NCBI GenBank assembly: GCA_020205615.1
Contig: CM035170.1
Location: 117,685,674 to 117,749,673 of the forward strand
Reading direction: 5' to 3'
DNA from: Panax quinquefolius
Lineage: Eukaryota; Streptophyta; Magnoliopsida; Apiales; Araliaceae
DNA: 64,000 nt
Part shown: piece after piece, positions 36,574-49,012 of the stretch
How positions within the stretch are numbered: the stretch's first letter is position 1
Layout: the number at the start of each line of letters is the position of its first letter
The notes under the pieces: generated by a model
Seen by the model: the letters and a program-made list of their open reading frames with translations, nothing else
Database searches by the model: none
What the model was told of the DNA's origin: nothing
Position numbers and translations under genes: made by a program

Positions 36574-37503
36574 TGTAAGACCCCTGACTTTTATAAATAA
36601 AGATGAATTTTCTATAAATATTATTTTTGAATATTATGGAATAAATTTGATATAATGTTATAGTTGTGGGTAATATTTATAAATTTTGCAAAGTACGCAA
36701 GTGGTTATATTATTCGATTGGTGGGGAATATTCGGTTTAGCGAGGAATATTAAATCAATAACTCAATTATTGGTGGACCCCACAACGTAATTATCATCGG
36801 ATCGAGAAAGCGACAAAAATATTTTATTGAAATAATGGCCGGAAGTTTTACCGTTGATCTTGTTGAACTACTTTCGGTAGTAAAAAATAAAGAATATGTC
36901 GTGTGGTTGCACAAGTAGACACCGGTATTGATTATTGATGCTTATGTGAGAAGTCACTCGGTTTGATTCCATTATTATTTCGATTAATAATATGAATTAT
37001 TATAGCGATAATGACGTTTTGTTTTATTCAGTATTATTAACGTAATAAAAGCGAAACATCTTTTATATAAAAATGAGAATACTTTATTAAAGTTATTCTA
37101 TAAATAAAATATATTATATTTTATTATGCATAGTGTTGCATAGTGTTTTTGCATAGTGTTGTATAGTGTTTGTATAGTAAAATATTTTTATATAAATAGA
37201 ATATATTATATTTTATTTAAAAGATTTTGCTTTTAAATATGGACCGTCGATTAAAGTAAATCAATACGGACCGTTCATGGATTAATTACTATGCATTCTA
37301 TTTTCCTATAAATGAAGCTCATTCCTTCATTATTTTCTTACTTAATTCATTGAAACTTTAGAGAGAAACTATAGAGAAAGAAGAAAAGTATTCTCGCTAC
37401 TTCACTTTCGCCAATATTCAGTTCTTCTAAGGTAGGGAATATTATTTGTTGTACTCGTAAGGGATATTATTCTTTTGTATTCATGAAGAGAACTTGATTA
37501 TTC
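36574..37503 (+). repeat. Gypsy B-related LTR, 5' part (diverged subfamily)
   Basis: TGTAAGACCCCTGACTTTTA opens an LTR that follows family B for the first about 300 bp. It then has its own middle, with a short array of CATAGTGTT(GC) units at about 37127-37181. The promoter-like CTATAAATGAAG lies near 37307. It is cut at ATTATTCC by the next LTR start. The 5 bp before it are TTACG; no matching copy is found downstream. Confidence 0.75.
37127..37181 (+). repeat. Short tandem repeat GCATAGTGTT
   Basis: Four or five imperfect units of GCATAGTGTT/GTATAGTGTT within the diverged B-related LTR. Not seen in the other LTRs of the window. Confidence 0.85.
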
Positions 37504-37849
37504 CGTAAGACCCAAACTTTTATAAATAAAGATGAATTTTTTCTATAAATATTATTTTTGAATATTATGGAATAAATTTGATATAATGTTATAGTTGTGG
37601 GTAATATTTATAAATTTTGCAAAGTATGCAAGTTGTTATAAAATATTCGTTTGCCTGGGAATATTCTTTTTGTTAGGGAATATTAAATCTAATGGCTCAA
37701 TCATTGGTGGACCCCTAAATGTAATTATTGTCGAGATGAGAAAAGCGACAAAAATATTTTATAAAAATAACTACGGAGGTGTTACCGTTAAAAGCTGTTG
37801 AACTACCCGGTGGTAAAAAGATTAAATACGTGTCCTATATTGATCATCA
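37504..37849 (+). repeat. B1 5' LTR, first part
   Basis: GTAAGACCCAAACTTTTATA matches the start of the family B LTRs at 53647 and 56002, with the first bases changed. It runs about 345 bp and then meets element A2. The remaining 3' part of this LTR is at 48004-48839; about 1.4 kb between them is missing. Confidence 0.75.
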
Positions 37850-40570
37850 TCTGACTTATTATTAATGAAATTTAATTTTCTCTATTTATTATTTTGAAAT
37901 AGTAAGGGTTGATTTGATTAATGTGGATAGTTAGGGGTAAAATCATAAATATTTCAAAATAAGCAAGTGGTTATAAAATATTCATTGTTGTTGATTTGGG
38001 GGAATATTCGTTTGGTGGTTATAAAATATTATTGTTGTGGGGAATATTGGTTTGGTCGTGGAATATTCGTCTTGTCGGGGAATATTAAATGCGATGGCAG
38101 TATGACGACCATAATATGGGCCCATGTGAGCGATTGGATGAAGAAAGCGACAAATATAAGTTGTTTAAAAATACTTGGCGTAGTTATTACAGATTAATCT
38201 TGTTAAAATACTCGGTGGTTAAAAACACGGTAGCGTTGTTGCGGTATTGCACCGATTATTGATTCTTACGTGAAGGCTTTACTCGATAATGGTTACGATA
38301 ATTCTTATTCGGTATTTTATTGAGTTAATAATTCTTTGCGTTGATATTTTATATTCTTTGTTGTTTGATAATTGTCATTACGGTATTTTTCATTATCGAA
38401 GCAATAATTCATATTATCTGAATAATATTATTAGATAACATTATTGGCGATGTCTAGAAAGTTACATACAGGAGAGGTTTGGTCACCTAATTGCGCTTGT
38501 GAAGAAGAAATTCTTATTGGAAAGCCCCTCTTTCACAGGGCGCACTTTGGTTGTCGATATTGTGATTACGTAATATTATTTGTGAATAATTAATTATTGA
38601 TTCATATGATGAGAAAAATATTGATTTTATGTGGATATAGATGATGGAAAAATTTTAATGTGACAATTGTTGAAAATTGAAATTTTATCGATATAGATAA
38701 TATATTATTATATTTTAATAATATAATAATGGTGATATTTTACAACGAATGTGGGATATATGAGTATCACGAGGAGGAAGAGTATTTTTGTTGCAATAAA
38801 TGTTTAAAACATGTTAAACATGTTGGTGGACCCCATTTATTATTTGAAATTTGATTATAACTTTATAAAATCGCTTGGTTTGTGGATTTGGTCAATTTTG
38901 TTTGGAATTTGGAAAAACTTTCTTACGCAAAGTTGTAGAGAATTGAATTTCCTATAAAAACTCGCGAGATTGAATTTTCTGATAAAAGGGCTATTTATTA
39001 TGAATTATTGAAGTTACGAAGCTCAAAATAATTAATTTTTGGAAGTTTTAATTATTTTTATTATGAAAAACGTTTTTGTCATTAAAGGTGGGTCTTGCAT
39101 GTGATGTAAATGCTGAATTCAGATCCTTAAAAGTGGGCGTAGGAATTTGTAATATTAATATTAATATTTTATTAAATTTTACGCTTTGGTGTTACAAGCA
39201 TTTTTTCTATAAATAGGGTCTTAGGTTAGAATTGAAAATCACACCGAAGCTGAAGTTTTCTCTCTCTATATTATCGGCGTATTCTTGTGAGTATTTTGAG
39301 TATACTTTGAGTATTGTTATCTACGGTGCAAGTTCAAGTCTATATCAGGTGTTTATTAGAAATCTTAATCTTTCGAGGTAAGGGATGTTATTTTCTTCTC
39401 GAATGATATTATTTCTTGATATCATTATCTTTGAAATATTGGTTGGAACTTTTTATCAAATTTGGAACTTTTTGATCGGGGTTATTTATTGATGAGATTC
39501 TTATTCACGAGTTCTTATTCATGAGTTCTTATTGATTCTTATTCAAGTCTATTATCAAAGCGTGAAGAACTTTTTGTGGAATTTCTATCTTTTGGTGTCG
39601 GATTCTTATTCACGTATCGACACTTATTCACGATATCTGACACTTATTCATGAAAAATAAAATTTTTCTTTTTTGTCAAAATATCTATTACGGATATACT
39701 AGCTTTGATTGTATCCATGTTTTGATCATTCTTGAATTTTACACCACTATGATTATTTTTGAGGTATTTTTTGACATGGATAAAAACAAATCTGAATTAA
39801 TCCTTAATCCTTAATCCTTGTCATTTTGTTTCCTTTGGATTCGTTTCTTAAAAAAAATATTTTCATCATCCTCGGTCTTAAATGATGATATTATTGAATA
39901 TCTTTGGGCTGTAGTGCAAAGATGAATGATTCTGAAGAATATCTTTGGTAGTAGTCTGAAGATGAGCAGTGTTTAGATGAACATGACCGGTGATGAATAT
40001 CTTTGGCACTGTAGTGCAAAGATGAATATTTGATTCGGATGTATATTGATTGATGTTACGGGGATAAAAGATGAGCGATGAACTTTTAAATTCATACATA
40101 GAAGATAGTAGTTTGCATTCTCTACTTAACTCTTCTAATGAATTATTATTTCATTGCGAATATTGATTTAAAATTTGTTGTCTATTGTATTACTATTAGA
40201 TTTTCCTGTTGAAGACTAACGATAATTTGTTGTATATTATCTTAGTCATAATATTCTTTCTTGGGCTAGTTGAGCTCACCCTTTTCCTTTTGTTCCATTT
40301 TTCTTCTCGGGGAGGCGAGAATATAAGCGAGTGCAGTCGGGGTATGGAATGAAGGTTTTAGAAGAGTTGTTTAGTAGTCCTCACCATTTTTGTAAAATAA
40401 TGTATCGATAAATGTGATGAGGATTTATTTGAGTATAGATATTATGCAGAAGATAATATTTGTATTTAAACTCACGATTTCTTGTTGTAATAATAAAGTT
40501 GTAGTTGTTTACATACCATGTGTATTGACAACTCGGAATGGGTGATGTATACCTATTTTGGGGGCGTCGC
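37850..40570 (+). repeat. A2 5' LTR
   Basis: Begins GACTTATTATTAATGAAATT, lacking the TGTAAGACCCCAA seen in the 3' copy, and ends GGGGGCGTCGC. The promoter-like CTATAAATAG is at 39207-39216, the GATTCTTATTCAC repeats at about 39493-39655 and the hairpin units at about 39890-40035. Confidence 0.88.
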
Positions 40571-40572
40571 GG

Positions 40573-40583
40573 TTGGTATCGAG
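40573..40583 (+). other. A2 primer-binding site
   Basis: TGGTATCGAGC follows the 5' LTR. It equals the tRNA-iMet site TGGTATCAGAGC except that CAG reads CG. Confidence 0.75.
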
Positions 40584-40741
40584 CTTAGGGATATGATCTC
40601 TGGCGGAGATCGGGGAATAGAACTAGGAGGAGAGGCGAGTAAATCCTTGTTAGTAGTGTGTCCTACTAAGCTTATTTGTTAGTTGGTCGGTATATAGGGA
40701 TATTATGTGATATATTGATTTCCTTAATTAACCCTTGTTTT

Positions 40742-41835
40742 ATGGCGGTATTTGAGAATGTCGTGAGAATATTAACAATGGAAATGAGGCCAGTGGAGCG
40801 CTTTGTACTCACCAGCGAGGAGAGCGTCAGCAGTGGTGATGTTCCTCTGTGAACAACACCATTGAAGCGAGATGATGAGCGAGGGGATGTTTAGAAGCTT
40901 TTTGCGATTCATGCAAAATCGAGACGAGGAGACTTCGTGTTCAAAATCTGAGGAGAAATGATAGCAATTCACGGGTTATCACGACGAAGCGATTGAAGTT
41001 GGGACCACACGAATTTAAGGAAAGCGAGATCGATCATGGCGGAAACATGGGTCAAACAAATTGCAAGATATTCGATGTCTTGGGATGCGCGGAGAAACGA
41101 AGGTTCCATTCGCCACCTTTATGTTAGTGGCGAGGCGGACTCTTGGTGGGAATCGTGAAGCGTACCCATCGGTACTTTTCGGCGTATGTCTTGGGAGCGT
41201 TTGAAACTATTTAATGACAAATACTTTCACGAAAGTGTTCGTCGTATGAAGGAAGTGGAGTTTATTAGTTGGAGCGAACAACAACATGGCGGTGTCTCGA
41301 TGCGAGGCAAAGTTTGCGAGTTATCGAGTTTGCACCTCATTTGGTGGAGAATGAGGAGCGTATGGCGGATGTTTCTTAGAGGTTTGAAAACCGGCATCGT
41401 CGATATCTCATTTCTCATAAATTTTCTCTCTATTAGGATGTTATAGTGAGGGCTCAATTATTAGGCGAGATACTTGAGTATGGTCGTTGAGGACCATGAC
41501 GAGGATCGTACCGGAGATAGCGATCAGCGAATAATGATAACCCGGCGGAGAAAAGCAGACGGACAAAAATGGTAACCACTCTGGTGGTAATCATAGCCGT
41601 GAAAATAGAAGAAAAGCGAGTCGGGAGGAGATTTTAAAAAGGAGATTTAACAACGACCGTATGAAGGCAGCGGTCTGACGTGACAAGCTGGTTCTAAGGA
41701 GAGAAACGACCACCCGGTCATATCTTTATAAATCACGGAAAAGAGGACATATCGGTCAAGCTATCCCTAGCAGTTCAAGGTATGCTATAATTGTGGAAAG
41801 GAAGGACATATAAATTTCGAGATTATGCGGTAGCG
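40742..41835 (+). pseudogene. A2 gag with zinc knuckle
   Basis: Gag starts near ATGGCGGTATTTGAGAATG. Recognisable pieces are AETWVKQIARYSMSWDA at about 41037-41087, ERLKLFNDKYFHESVRRMKE at 41192-41251 and a CYNCGKEGHI knuckle near 41781. The protein would be the capsid/nucleocapsid. Several frameshifts, including places that match frameshifts in A1. Confidence 0.8.
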
Positions 41836-41959
41836 AAACCTAGTTAGTGAGGGGACGGTGACTCGAAAAAGTATGTCGAGAAAAGTCGAAAGTCAGCGAT
41901 TAGGGAAGAAGCGTTTGTTGTATTTGGTCAAAATAACGAGGAACCAAGCGAGGTGATCA

Positions 41960-42330
41960 CGGGTAAGCTATTTATAAATTCTTGCGAAGTTTATACCTTA
42001 CTTAATCTACGGTGCTACCCATTCATTTATCTCTCTGCGTGTGCTCAGCGTTTAAACTTGACTCAGGAGAAATTAGACTTTGACTATCTGTGGAAACTCA
42101 GTTAGGAGAAACTTTCATCACATCCTTTGTTTATAAATCTTGTTTGATTGAGTTGGCACCATCACCTTACATTGACCTTATCTCTTTAAAGATACTTGCT
42201 TTTGATGTGATTTTAGGGATTGATTGGTTAACTACTCATCATACCAAAATTGATTGTTTTTCGTAAGGTTGTTAGTTTTCATATTCCTAACTTGACTTTG
42301 TTATGCAATTCAACAACTAAACCATTAAAA
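41960..42330 (+). pseudogene. A2 protease remnant
   Basis: Sequence near 41982-42035 matches SCEVYTLFDLGSTHSFISLL in B1 with two indels. The following region (DLIPLKILAFDVILGIDWL-like, near 42180-42235) is the conserved end of retroviral-type aspartic proteases of this clade. Confidence 0.75.
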
Positions 42331-42599
42331 TCAATCATTTGTCATATCTAATCATAAAAGCTATTCGTTTATTGAAAAGCGGATGTCAAGCTTTCTTAGC
42401 CCATGTTATGGATTTGAATAAAGACACGTCAAATTTGAATAATATTCTGTTGTTATTGACTTTCACGGCGTATTTTCGAAGAACTTCCGGTCTACCCCGA
42501 GCGTGAAGTTGAATTCTTTATTGATCTTGAACACAGTACAAGCCCATTTCTAAAACCCATATCGAATGGCTCTATTGAACCGGGAGTTAAAGGTCCAAC

Positions 42600-43420
42600 T
42601 ACGAGGAATTGTTGGACATCGGTTTCATTAATCTCTAGTACATCTCCTTGGGGTGCTCTGTTTTATTTGTAAAGAAGAAAGGCGGGAGTATCGACTTTTG
42701 TATTGACTATATCGGGGAATTGAACCATGTCACCATCGAGAATAGGTATCCTCTACCTCGTATTGATGACTTGTTTGACCCGATTCTGAGGGCTGATTCT
42801 TTTCAAAAATCGATCTTAGATTACGGATATCATCGGTGAAGATTAGGCGAGGATATTCAAAGGCGCCTTTAGAACTCGGTATGGGCATTATGAATTCTTA
42901 GTCGTGTCTTTCGGGACTAACTAATGCTCTATGACTTTCATGGATATGATGAGCCAGAGTATTGAGGAATATTTGGATCGGGTTCGTTGTTGTCTTTATT
43001 GATGACATCCTCATATATATTCAAAAGTCGTGAAGATCATGAGCACCATTTAAATTTGGTACTCAAAGGCCGTGAAAACAAACTATATGCCAAATTGAAG
43101 AAATCACGAGTTACGGCGAGGAAGTAGCATTCCTTGGGGCGCGTGGTGTCGAAACATGGAGTATCTGTTGATCCGTGAAGATTGAAGCAATCTGAAGTTG
43201 GGAACAGCAAAGAAGTCGGTGGGTGAAAATACGTAGCTTTTTGGGCTTATTTGGTTATTATCGGAGATTCGTGGAAGGGTTTTCTCGAATCGCTACTCCA
43301 TTAACTTCGGCTAACTTTCGGAAGGATACAAAATTCGTTTGGAGCGAAGAATCGAGAAGAGTTTCAAGAGCTTAAGAGGAGACTTATTTTATTTTGTTCT
43401 AACAATACCATCTGGTTCGG
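42600..43420 (+). pseudogene. A2 reverse transcriptase
   Basis: The stretch at 42648-42780 gives FVKKKGGSIDFCIDYIGELN and then [12 protein letters not shown], the fingers/palm of Gypsy RT. The catalytic [10 protein letters not shown] lies near 42985-43020. It ends with the GYYRRF-type motif near 43250. Broken by many indels; expected KIDLRSGYHQ reads altered at about 42810-42835. Confidence 0.85.
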
Positions 43421-43770
43421 ATGGATTTGTTATCTCTGATGATGCTTGAGCAAAGGGTTAGGATGTGTTCTCATGCAGCGTGGGAAAGTCATAGCTTTAT
43501 GCCTCATGACAACTTAAAAGAGTATGAGAGGAATTATCCTACTCGTGATCTAGAGTTAGCGGCCCGATCGTTTTCAGCGTTAAAGATATGGAGGCCTTAT
43601 CTATATGGGGAGAAAGTGGAGATATATTGGACCATAAAAGCCTTAAATATTTCTTCACTCAAAAGAACTCGACATCTGGCGGTGACGTTGGCTCGAGCTA
43701 TTGAAGACTACGACCACACTATTGATACCATCACGGAAAAGCGAGCGTGGTGGTGACGCGTTGAGTAGAA
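43421..43770 (+). pseudogene. A2 RNase H
   Basis: The open piece 43421-43756 reads like Gypsy RNase H in two frames: [20 protein letters not shown], then [17 protein letters not shown] and the altered KANVVADALS motif at 43737-43770. It would remove the RNA strand during cDNA synthesis. Confidence 0.8.
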
Positions 43771-43919
43771 GATCATATCGAGGAGCGAGTGCGATGATGT
43801 CAAGTATCGCGTAGAGCCGACTTTAATAGAAAAAGTTAAGGTTGCTCGAGCCGCAGGCCGGGTGATCGTATGAAGAAGAAAATACTGAAGGAGCTATTAG
43901 GGCGAGAATTGATGAAGAA

Positions 43920-44710
43920 GGAATACTTGAGTCCACTCTAGACTTTGTGTTCTAACGACTACGATTTGAAGTACAAGATTATGATGGAGGCACACTGATA
44001 CACCATTTGCAATCCATCTGGAAGTACTAAAATGTATCGTGATCTTGACATACATTTTGGTGGAACAATATGAAGAGAGAGATTGCAAAGTTTATCTCGA
44101 TGTGTTTAACTTGTCGGCGTGTAAAGGCGGAGCATCTAGTACCTAAGGGTCGTTGCAACCACTTGAGATTCGAAATGGAAGTGGGAACACATTACCATGG
44201 ATTTAGATTACGGGTCTTCCTACGGTTTCTCAAGGCATCAATCTTATTTGGGTTATTGTTGATAGATTAACCAAGTCTGCTCATTTCTTGCCGAATCGGA
44301 GACTTATTCCTTGAGCGTCTTGCTAGTATATGCGTGAATGAGATTGTGAGGTTGCATGGCATGCTGTATCCATAGTTTTGGATCGTGACCCAAGATTCAC
44401 TTCAAGATTTTGGGTTAGCTTGCAAAAAGCTATGAGCGCAGTTTGCGATTTAGTTCGGCATACCATCCCCAAGCAGGACGGATGATCGAAAGGACTATTC
44501 AAACTCTTGAAGATCTATTAAGACTACGTGTCCTAGACTTCAAAGGTAGTTGGGATAAGTATTTACCATTGGTGGAATTCTCCTACAACAGCAGTTATCG
44601 GCAAGTATAGGTGTGGCTCCATTTGAAGCATTATATGGGCCGAAAATGTCGATCTCTCGATATGTTGGGATGAGGTGGGTGAAGCAACATTGTTGGGACA
44701 GGAGAGTTGA
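43920..44710 (+). pseudogene. A2 integrase core
   Basis: Pieces match the zinc-binding start (KREIAKFISMCLTCRRVKAE at 44070-44129), the first catalytic Asp region (HYHGF, expected MDF, near 44190), DRDPRF near 44383-44400 and the third catalytic Glu in ERTIQTLEDLLR near 44488-44523. Integrase would insert the cDNA. The frame is broken in several places. Confidence 0.8.
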
Positions 44711-44984
44711 AATGCGTATATGACTGAGAAAAGATCAAATGATTCGACAGCGTATACAAAGCGGCACAAGATCGACAAAAGAGTTATGCGGATCTTCATC
44801 GAAAGGGCGTGGAATTTAGTGTAGGGGATCGTGTATTATTGCGAGTTGCTCCGTGGAAGGAGTTACAAGATTTGGGAGAGAGGAAAGCTCGATCCACGAT
44901 TTATTGGTCCATTTCAAATTCTTGTTAGGAAGTAGGAAATGTAGCCTATAGACTTCGCGTTACCTCAAAGTATGTCTCGTGTTC

Positions 44985-45265
44985 ATAATGTGTTTCACAT
45001 ATCGTACTGCCGTAAATATGTGAAAGACCGAACCACGTTATAGAGTTAGAAGCCAGGACGAAATAATAGAAGACTTAGCGTATGAGGAGGTACTGTTAAG
45101 ATCTTGGATAGGAAGGAGCATGTCCTACAGCATGAAAAAGTCATACCACAAGTTAAAGTTTTGTGGAGGAATCATCTTTATAGAGAAATGACACAGGAAT
45201 TGGAAGCGGAAATGAAAGCGAGGTATCCTCACCTTTTGAAACACAGTGCGTCGTCGATTTCGAGG
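44985..45265 (+). pseudogene. A2 C-terminal chromodomain-like module
   Basis: Reads HNVFHISYCRKYVKDR, ELEARTK, then KILDRKEHVLQHEKVIPQ, VKVLWRNHLYREMTQELEAE and MKARYPHLLK at 45104-45240. This is the characteristic C-terminus of Tekay/Del chromoviruses. Confidence 0.82.
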
Positions 45266-45289
45266 GCGAAATTTCATAAGGAGGGAGGT

Positions 45290-48003
45290 TGTAAGACCCC
45301 AACTTATTATTAATGAAATTTAATTTTCTCTATTTATTATTTTGAAATAGTAAGGGTTGATTTGATTAATGTGGATAGTTAGGGGTAAAATCATAAATAT
45401 TTCAAAATAAGCAAGTGGTTATAAAATATTCATTGTTGTCGGGGAATATTCGTTTGGTCGTGGAATATTAAATCTTTGTCGGGGAATATTAAAAATGCGA
45501 GTAGCGACCATGTGTGGGCCCATGTGAAGCGATTGGATGAAGAAAGCGAGCAAATATAAGTTGTTTAAAAATAGCGGCGTAGTTATTCACAGATTATCTT
45601 GTTAAAATACCGGTGGTTAAAACACGATGTAGCGTTGTTGCCGTGCGGTATTGCACAATTATTGATTCTTACGTGAAGCCTTTACTCGATAATGGTTACG
45701 ATAATTCTTATTCGATATTTTATTGAGTTAATAATTCTTTGCGTTGATATTTTATATTCTTTGTTGTTTGATAATTGTCATTTACGGTATTTTTCATTAT
45801 CGAAGCAATAATTCATATTATCGAATAATATTATTAGATAACATTATTGGCGATGTCTAGAAAGTTACATCTAAGGAGAGGTTTGGTCACTAATTGCTTG
45901 CGCGATAAGAAGAAATTCTTATTGGAAAGCCCCTGCTTTCACAGGAGGCGCACGGTTGTCGATATTGTGATTACGTAATATTATTTGTGAATAATTAATT
46001 ATTGATTCATATGATGAGAAAATATTGATTTTATGTGGATATAGATGGAGAAAATTTTAATGTGACAATTGTTGAAAATTGAAATTTTATCTTTTACGAT
46101 AAAATAATTAATTTAAATATATATTATATTTTAATAATATAATAATGGTGATATTTTACAACGAATGTGGGATATATGAGTATCTGAGGAGGAAGAGTAT
46201 TTTTTGTTGCAATAAATGTTTAAAACATGTTAAACATGTTGGTGGACCCCATTTATTGGTGAAATTTGATTATAGCTTTATAAAATCGCTTGGTTTGTGG
46301 ATTTGGTCGATTTACATTTGGAATTTGGAAAAACTTTCTTACGCAAAGTTGTAGAAATTGAATTTCCTATAAAAACTTGCATGAGATTCAAATTTTCTGA
46401 TAAAAGGGCTATTTATTATGAATTATTGAAGTTACGAAGCTCAAAATAATTAATTTTGGAAGTTTTAATTATTTTTATTATGAAAAACGTTTTTTTGTCA
46501 TTAAAAGGTGGGTCTTGCATGTGATGTAAATGCTGAATTCAGATCCTTAAAAAGTGGGCGTAGGAATTTGTAATATAATATTAATATTTTATTAAATTTT
46601 ACGCTTTGGTGTTCTAGCATTTTCTATAAATAGGGTCTTAGGTTAGAATTGAAAATCACACACAAAAGCTGAAGTTTTCTCTCTCTATATTATCGGCGTA
46701 TTCTTGTGAGTATTTTTGAGTATACTTTGAGTAGTATTGTTCTGACGATTGCAAGTTTCATTGCTTTATATCAGGTGTTTAAATTTAGAAATCTTGATCT
46801 TTCGAGGTAAGGGATATTATTTTTTCTCGTAATGATATTATTTCTTGATATCATTATCTTTGAAATATTGGTTGGAACTTTTTATCAAATTTGGAACTTT
46901 TTCATATCTATTCAATTTCTTATTCACGAACTTTTGGTTCATGAGTTCTTATTCGATTCTTATTCACGAGTACTATTAAGCGTGAAGCGTGAAGATGTTT
47001 TTATTGGAATTTCTATCTTTTGGTGTCGGAGTTTCTTATTCACGTATCTGGCTTTATTCTTATCTATTATTTATTCATAGAAAAATAAAATTTCTTCTTT
47101 TTTGTCAAAATATCTATACGGATACTAGCTTTGATTGTATCCATGTTTTGATCATTCTTGAATTTTACACCACTATGATTATTTTTGAGGTATTTTTGAA
47201 CATGGATAAAAACAAAATCTGAATCCTTAATCCTTAATCCTTGTCATTTTGTTTCCTTTGGATTCGTTTCTTAAAAAAATATTTTCATCATCCTCGGTCT
47301 TAAATGATGATATTATTGAATATCTTTGGCTTTTGTAGTGCAAAGATGAATGATTTCTGAAGAATATCTTTGGTAGTAGTCTGAAGATGAGCAGTGTTTA
47401 GATGAACATGACCCAGTGATGAATATCTTTGGCTTTGTAGTGCAAAGATGAATATTTGATTCGGATGTATATTGATTGATGTTACGGGGATAAAAGATGA
47501 GCGATGAACTTTTAAATTCATACATAGAAGATAGTAGTTTGCATTCTCTACTTAACTCTTACAATGAATTATTATTTCATTTGCGAATATTGATTTAAAA
47601 TTTGTTGTCTATTGTATTCTATTAGATTTTTCCTGTTGAAGACTAATGATAATTTGTTGTATATTATCTTAGTCGTAATATTCTTTCTTGGGCTAGTTGA
47701 GCTCACCCTTTTCCTTTTTGTTCCAGAATTTTTTTCTTCTGAAGGAGGCGAGAATATAGCGATGCAGTCGGGGTATGGAATGAAGGTTTAATAAAGAGAG
47801 AGAGTTGTTTAGTAGTCCTCACCATTTTTGTAAAATAATGTATCGATAAATGTGATGAGGATTTATTTGAGTATAGATATTATACAGAAGATAATATTTG
47901 TATTTAAACTCACGAGTTTTCTTGTTGTAATAATAAAGTTGTAGTTGTTTTACATACATGCCATGTGTATTGTGACTCGGAATGGGTGATGTATACCTAT
48001 TTT
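45290..48003 (+). repeat. A2 3' LTR
   Basis: TGTAAGACCCCAACTTATTA opens it after the polypurine tract. CTATAAATAG is at 46624-46633. The GATTCTTATTC-type repeats are near 46920-47060 and the hairpin units near 47320-47460. It breaks off at CCTATTTT, and family B LTR sequence resumes. Confidence 0.9.
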
Positions 48004-48839
48004 AAATTCTTATATCATTGTCATCATCCTCATGTTATTTATGTTGAAAGTCATCGTGTGGCTGTAGTGCGTAGATGGACTTGGTATGATTATGACGAGA
48101 GACTACCGATTGTAATTATGGTAGTAATGTTACAAATGATGTGGTAAAAATCCTCGATTAGTAGTAGTGCATTGATGGACGATTGTTGGCATGATCATGA
48201 CCATTAATGAATACACAAATATTCTTGGCGTAGTAGTCATGAATAATTGTGGTCGTGATCTTAAAGAATATCCTTGGTAGTAGTGCGGGGGTGATTCGAT
48301 GATGTGGAATATTTATTAAAATTTGAGTCTCAATATATATTGATGATGAAAAACCTTTTAAAACCTAAAAGATAGTAGATTTTATTTTCTACTTGACTCT
48401 TTTAATGGATTGCATATTCATTGCAGTTAAACTTGATTTATTGTATTTTATCGGTTTAACATTGTTGAAGACTATTGATAATTTATTTTGCATTATCTTA
48501 GTCATAATATTTCTTCTTGGGCTAGTTGAGCTCACCCTTTCTTTCACTTTATTCTCTTGAGAAATGAGAATATAATTTGGGACGAGTCGGGAAGCGCAGT
48601 GATGGTCACGAAGATAGCATTAGTAGTCCTCATTTATACGTGAAATAGTGTGATAATAATTGTAATGAGGACTCCTTTTGAGTTTGTATAATATCTAGTA
48701 GGCGATATTTGTATTTAAACTCACGATTTTATGTCGTATTGTACACGGCAGTTATGTTAGTAAGTTGTATTTAAATTACATACCATGTAAGTGGCGACCC
48801 AAGATGGGTGATGTATACCTAATTTTGGGGGCGTCGCGG
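48004..48839 (+). repeat. B1 5' LTR, last part
   Basis: Starts AAATTCTTATATCATTGTCA, matching 55393 and 57731 in other B LTRs, and ends GGGGGCGTCGCGG directly before the B1 primer site. It contains the family B hairpin units at about 48045-48310. Confidence 0.85.
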
Positions 48840-49012
48840 TTGGTATCGAGCTTAGGGATATGATCCTGGCTAAGATGTGAGAATAGTACTAGGAGGGAGG
48901 CAGGGAATACCTTATTTAGTATGACCTACCAAAGTTTATGTCTTTATTTTATTGGTTGGTCGGAAGATAGGGATAATTTGTTACATGTCAATTAACCTTT
49001 TGTTTTGTGGCG

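Larger units (their letters stand above)
37850..48003 (+). mobile_element. Gypsy element A2 (Tekay/Del-like), nested in the B1 5' LTR
   Basis: LTRs of about 2.7 kb (37850-40570 and 45290-48003) flank a 4.7-kb internal region with gag, protease, RT, RNase H, integrase and chromodomain-like sequence in chromovirus order. As in A1, the first bases of the 5' LTR (about 13 bp) and the last about 12 bp of the 3' LTR are missing, and the host LTR has lost sequence at the junction. No target duplication. Every coding domain is broken by small indels, although motifs are easy to read. Confidence 0.9.

Noticed and set aside
36574..45290. 36574 as the 5' LTR of element A2
   Set aside because: Its sequence belongs to a B-related LTR. 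The true A2 5' LTR starts near 37850 and matches the 3' LTR at 45290.
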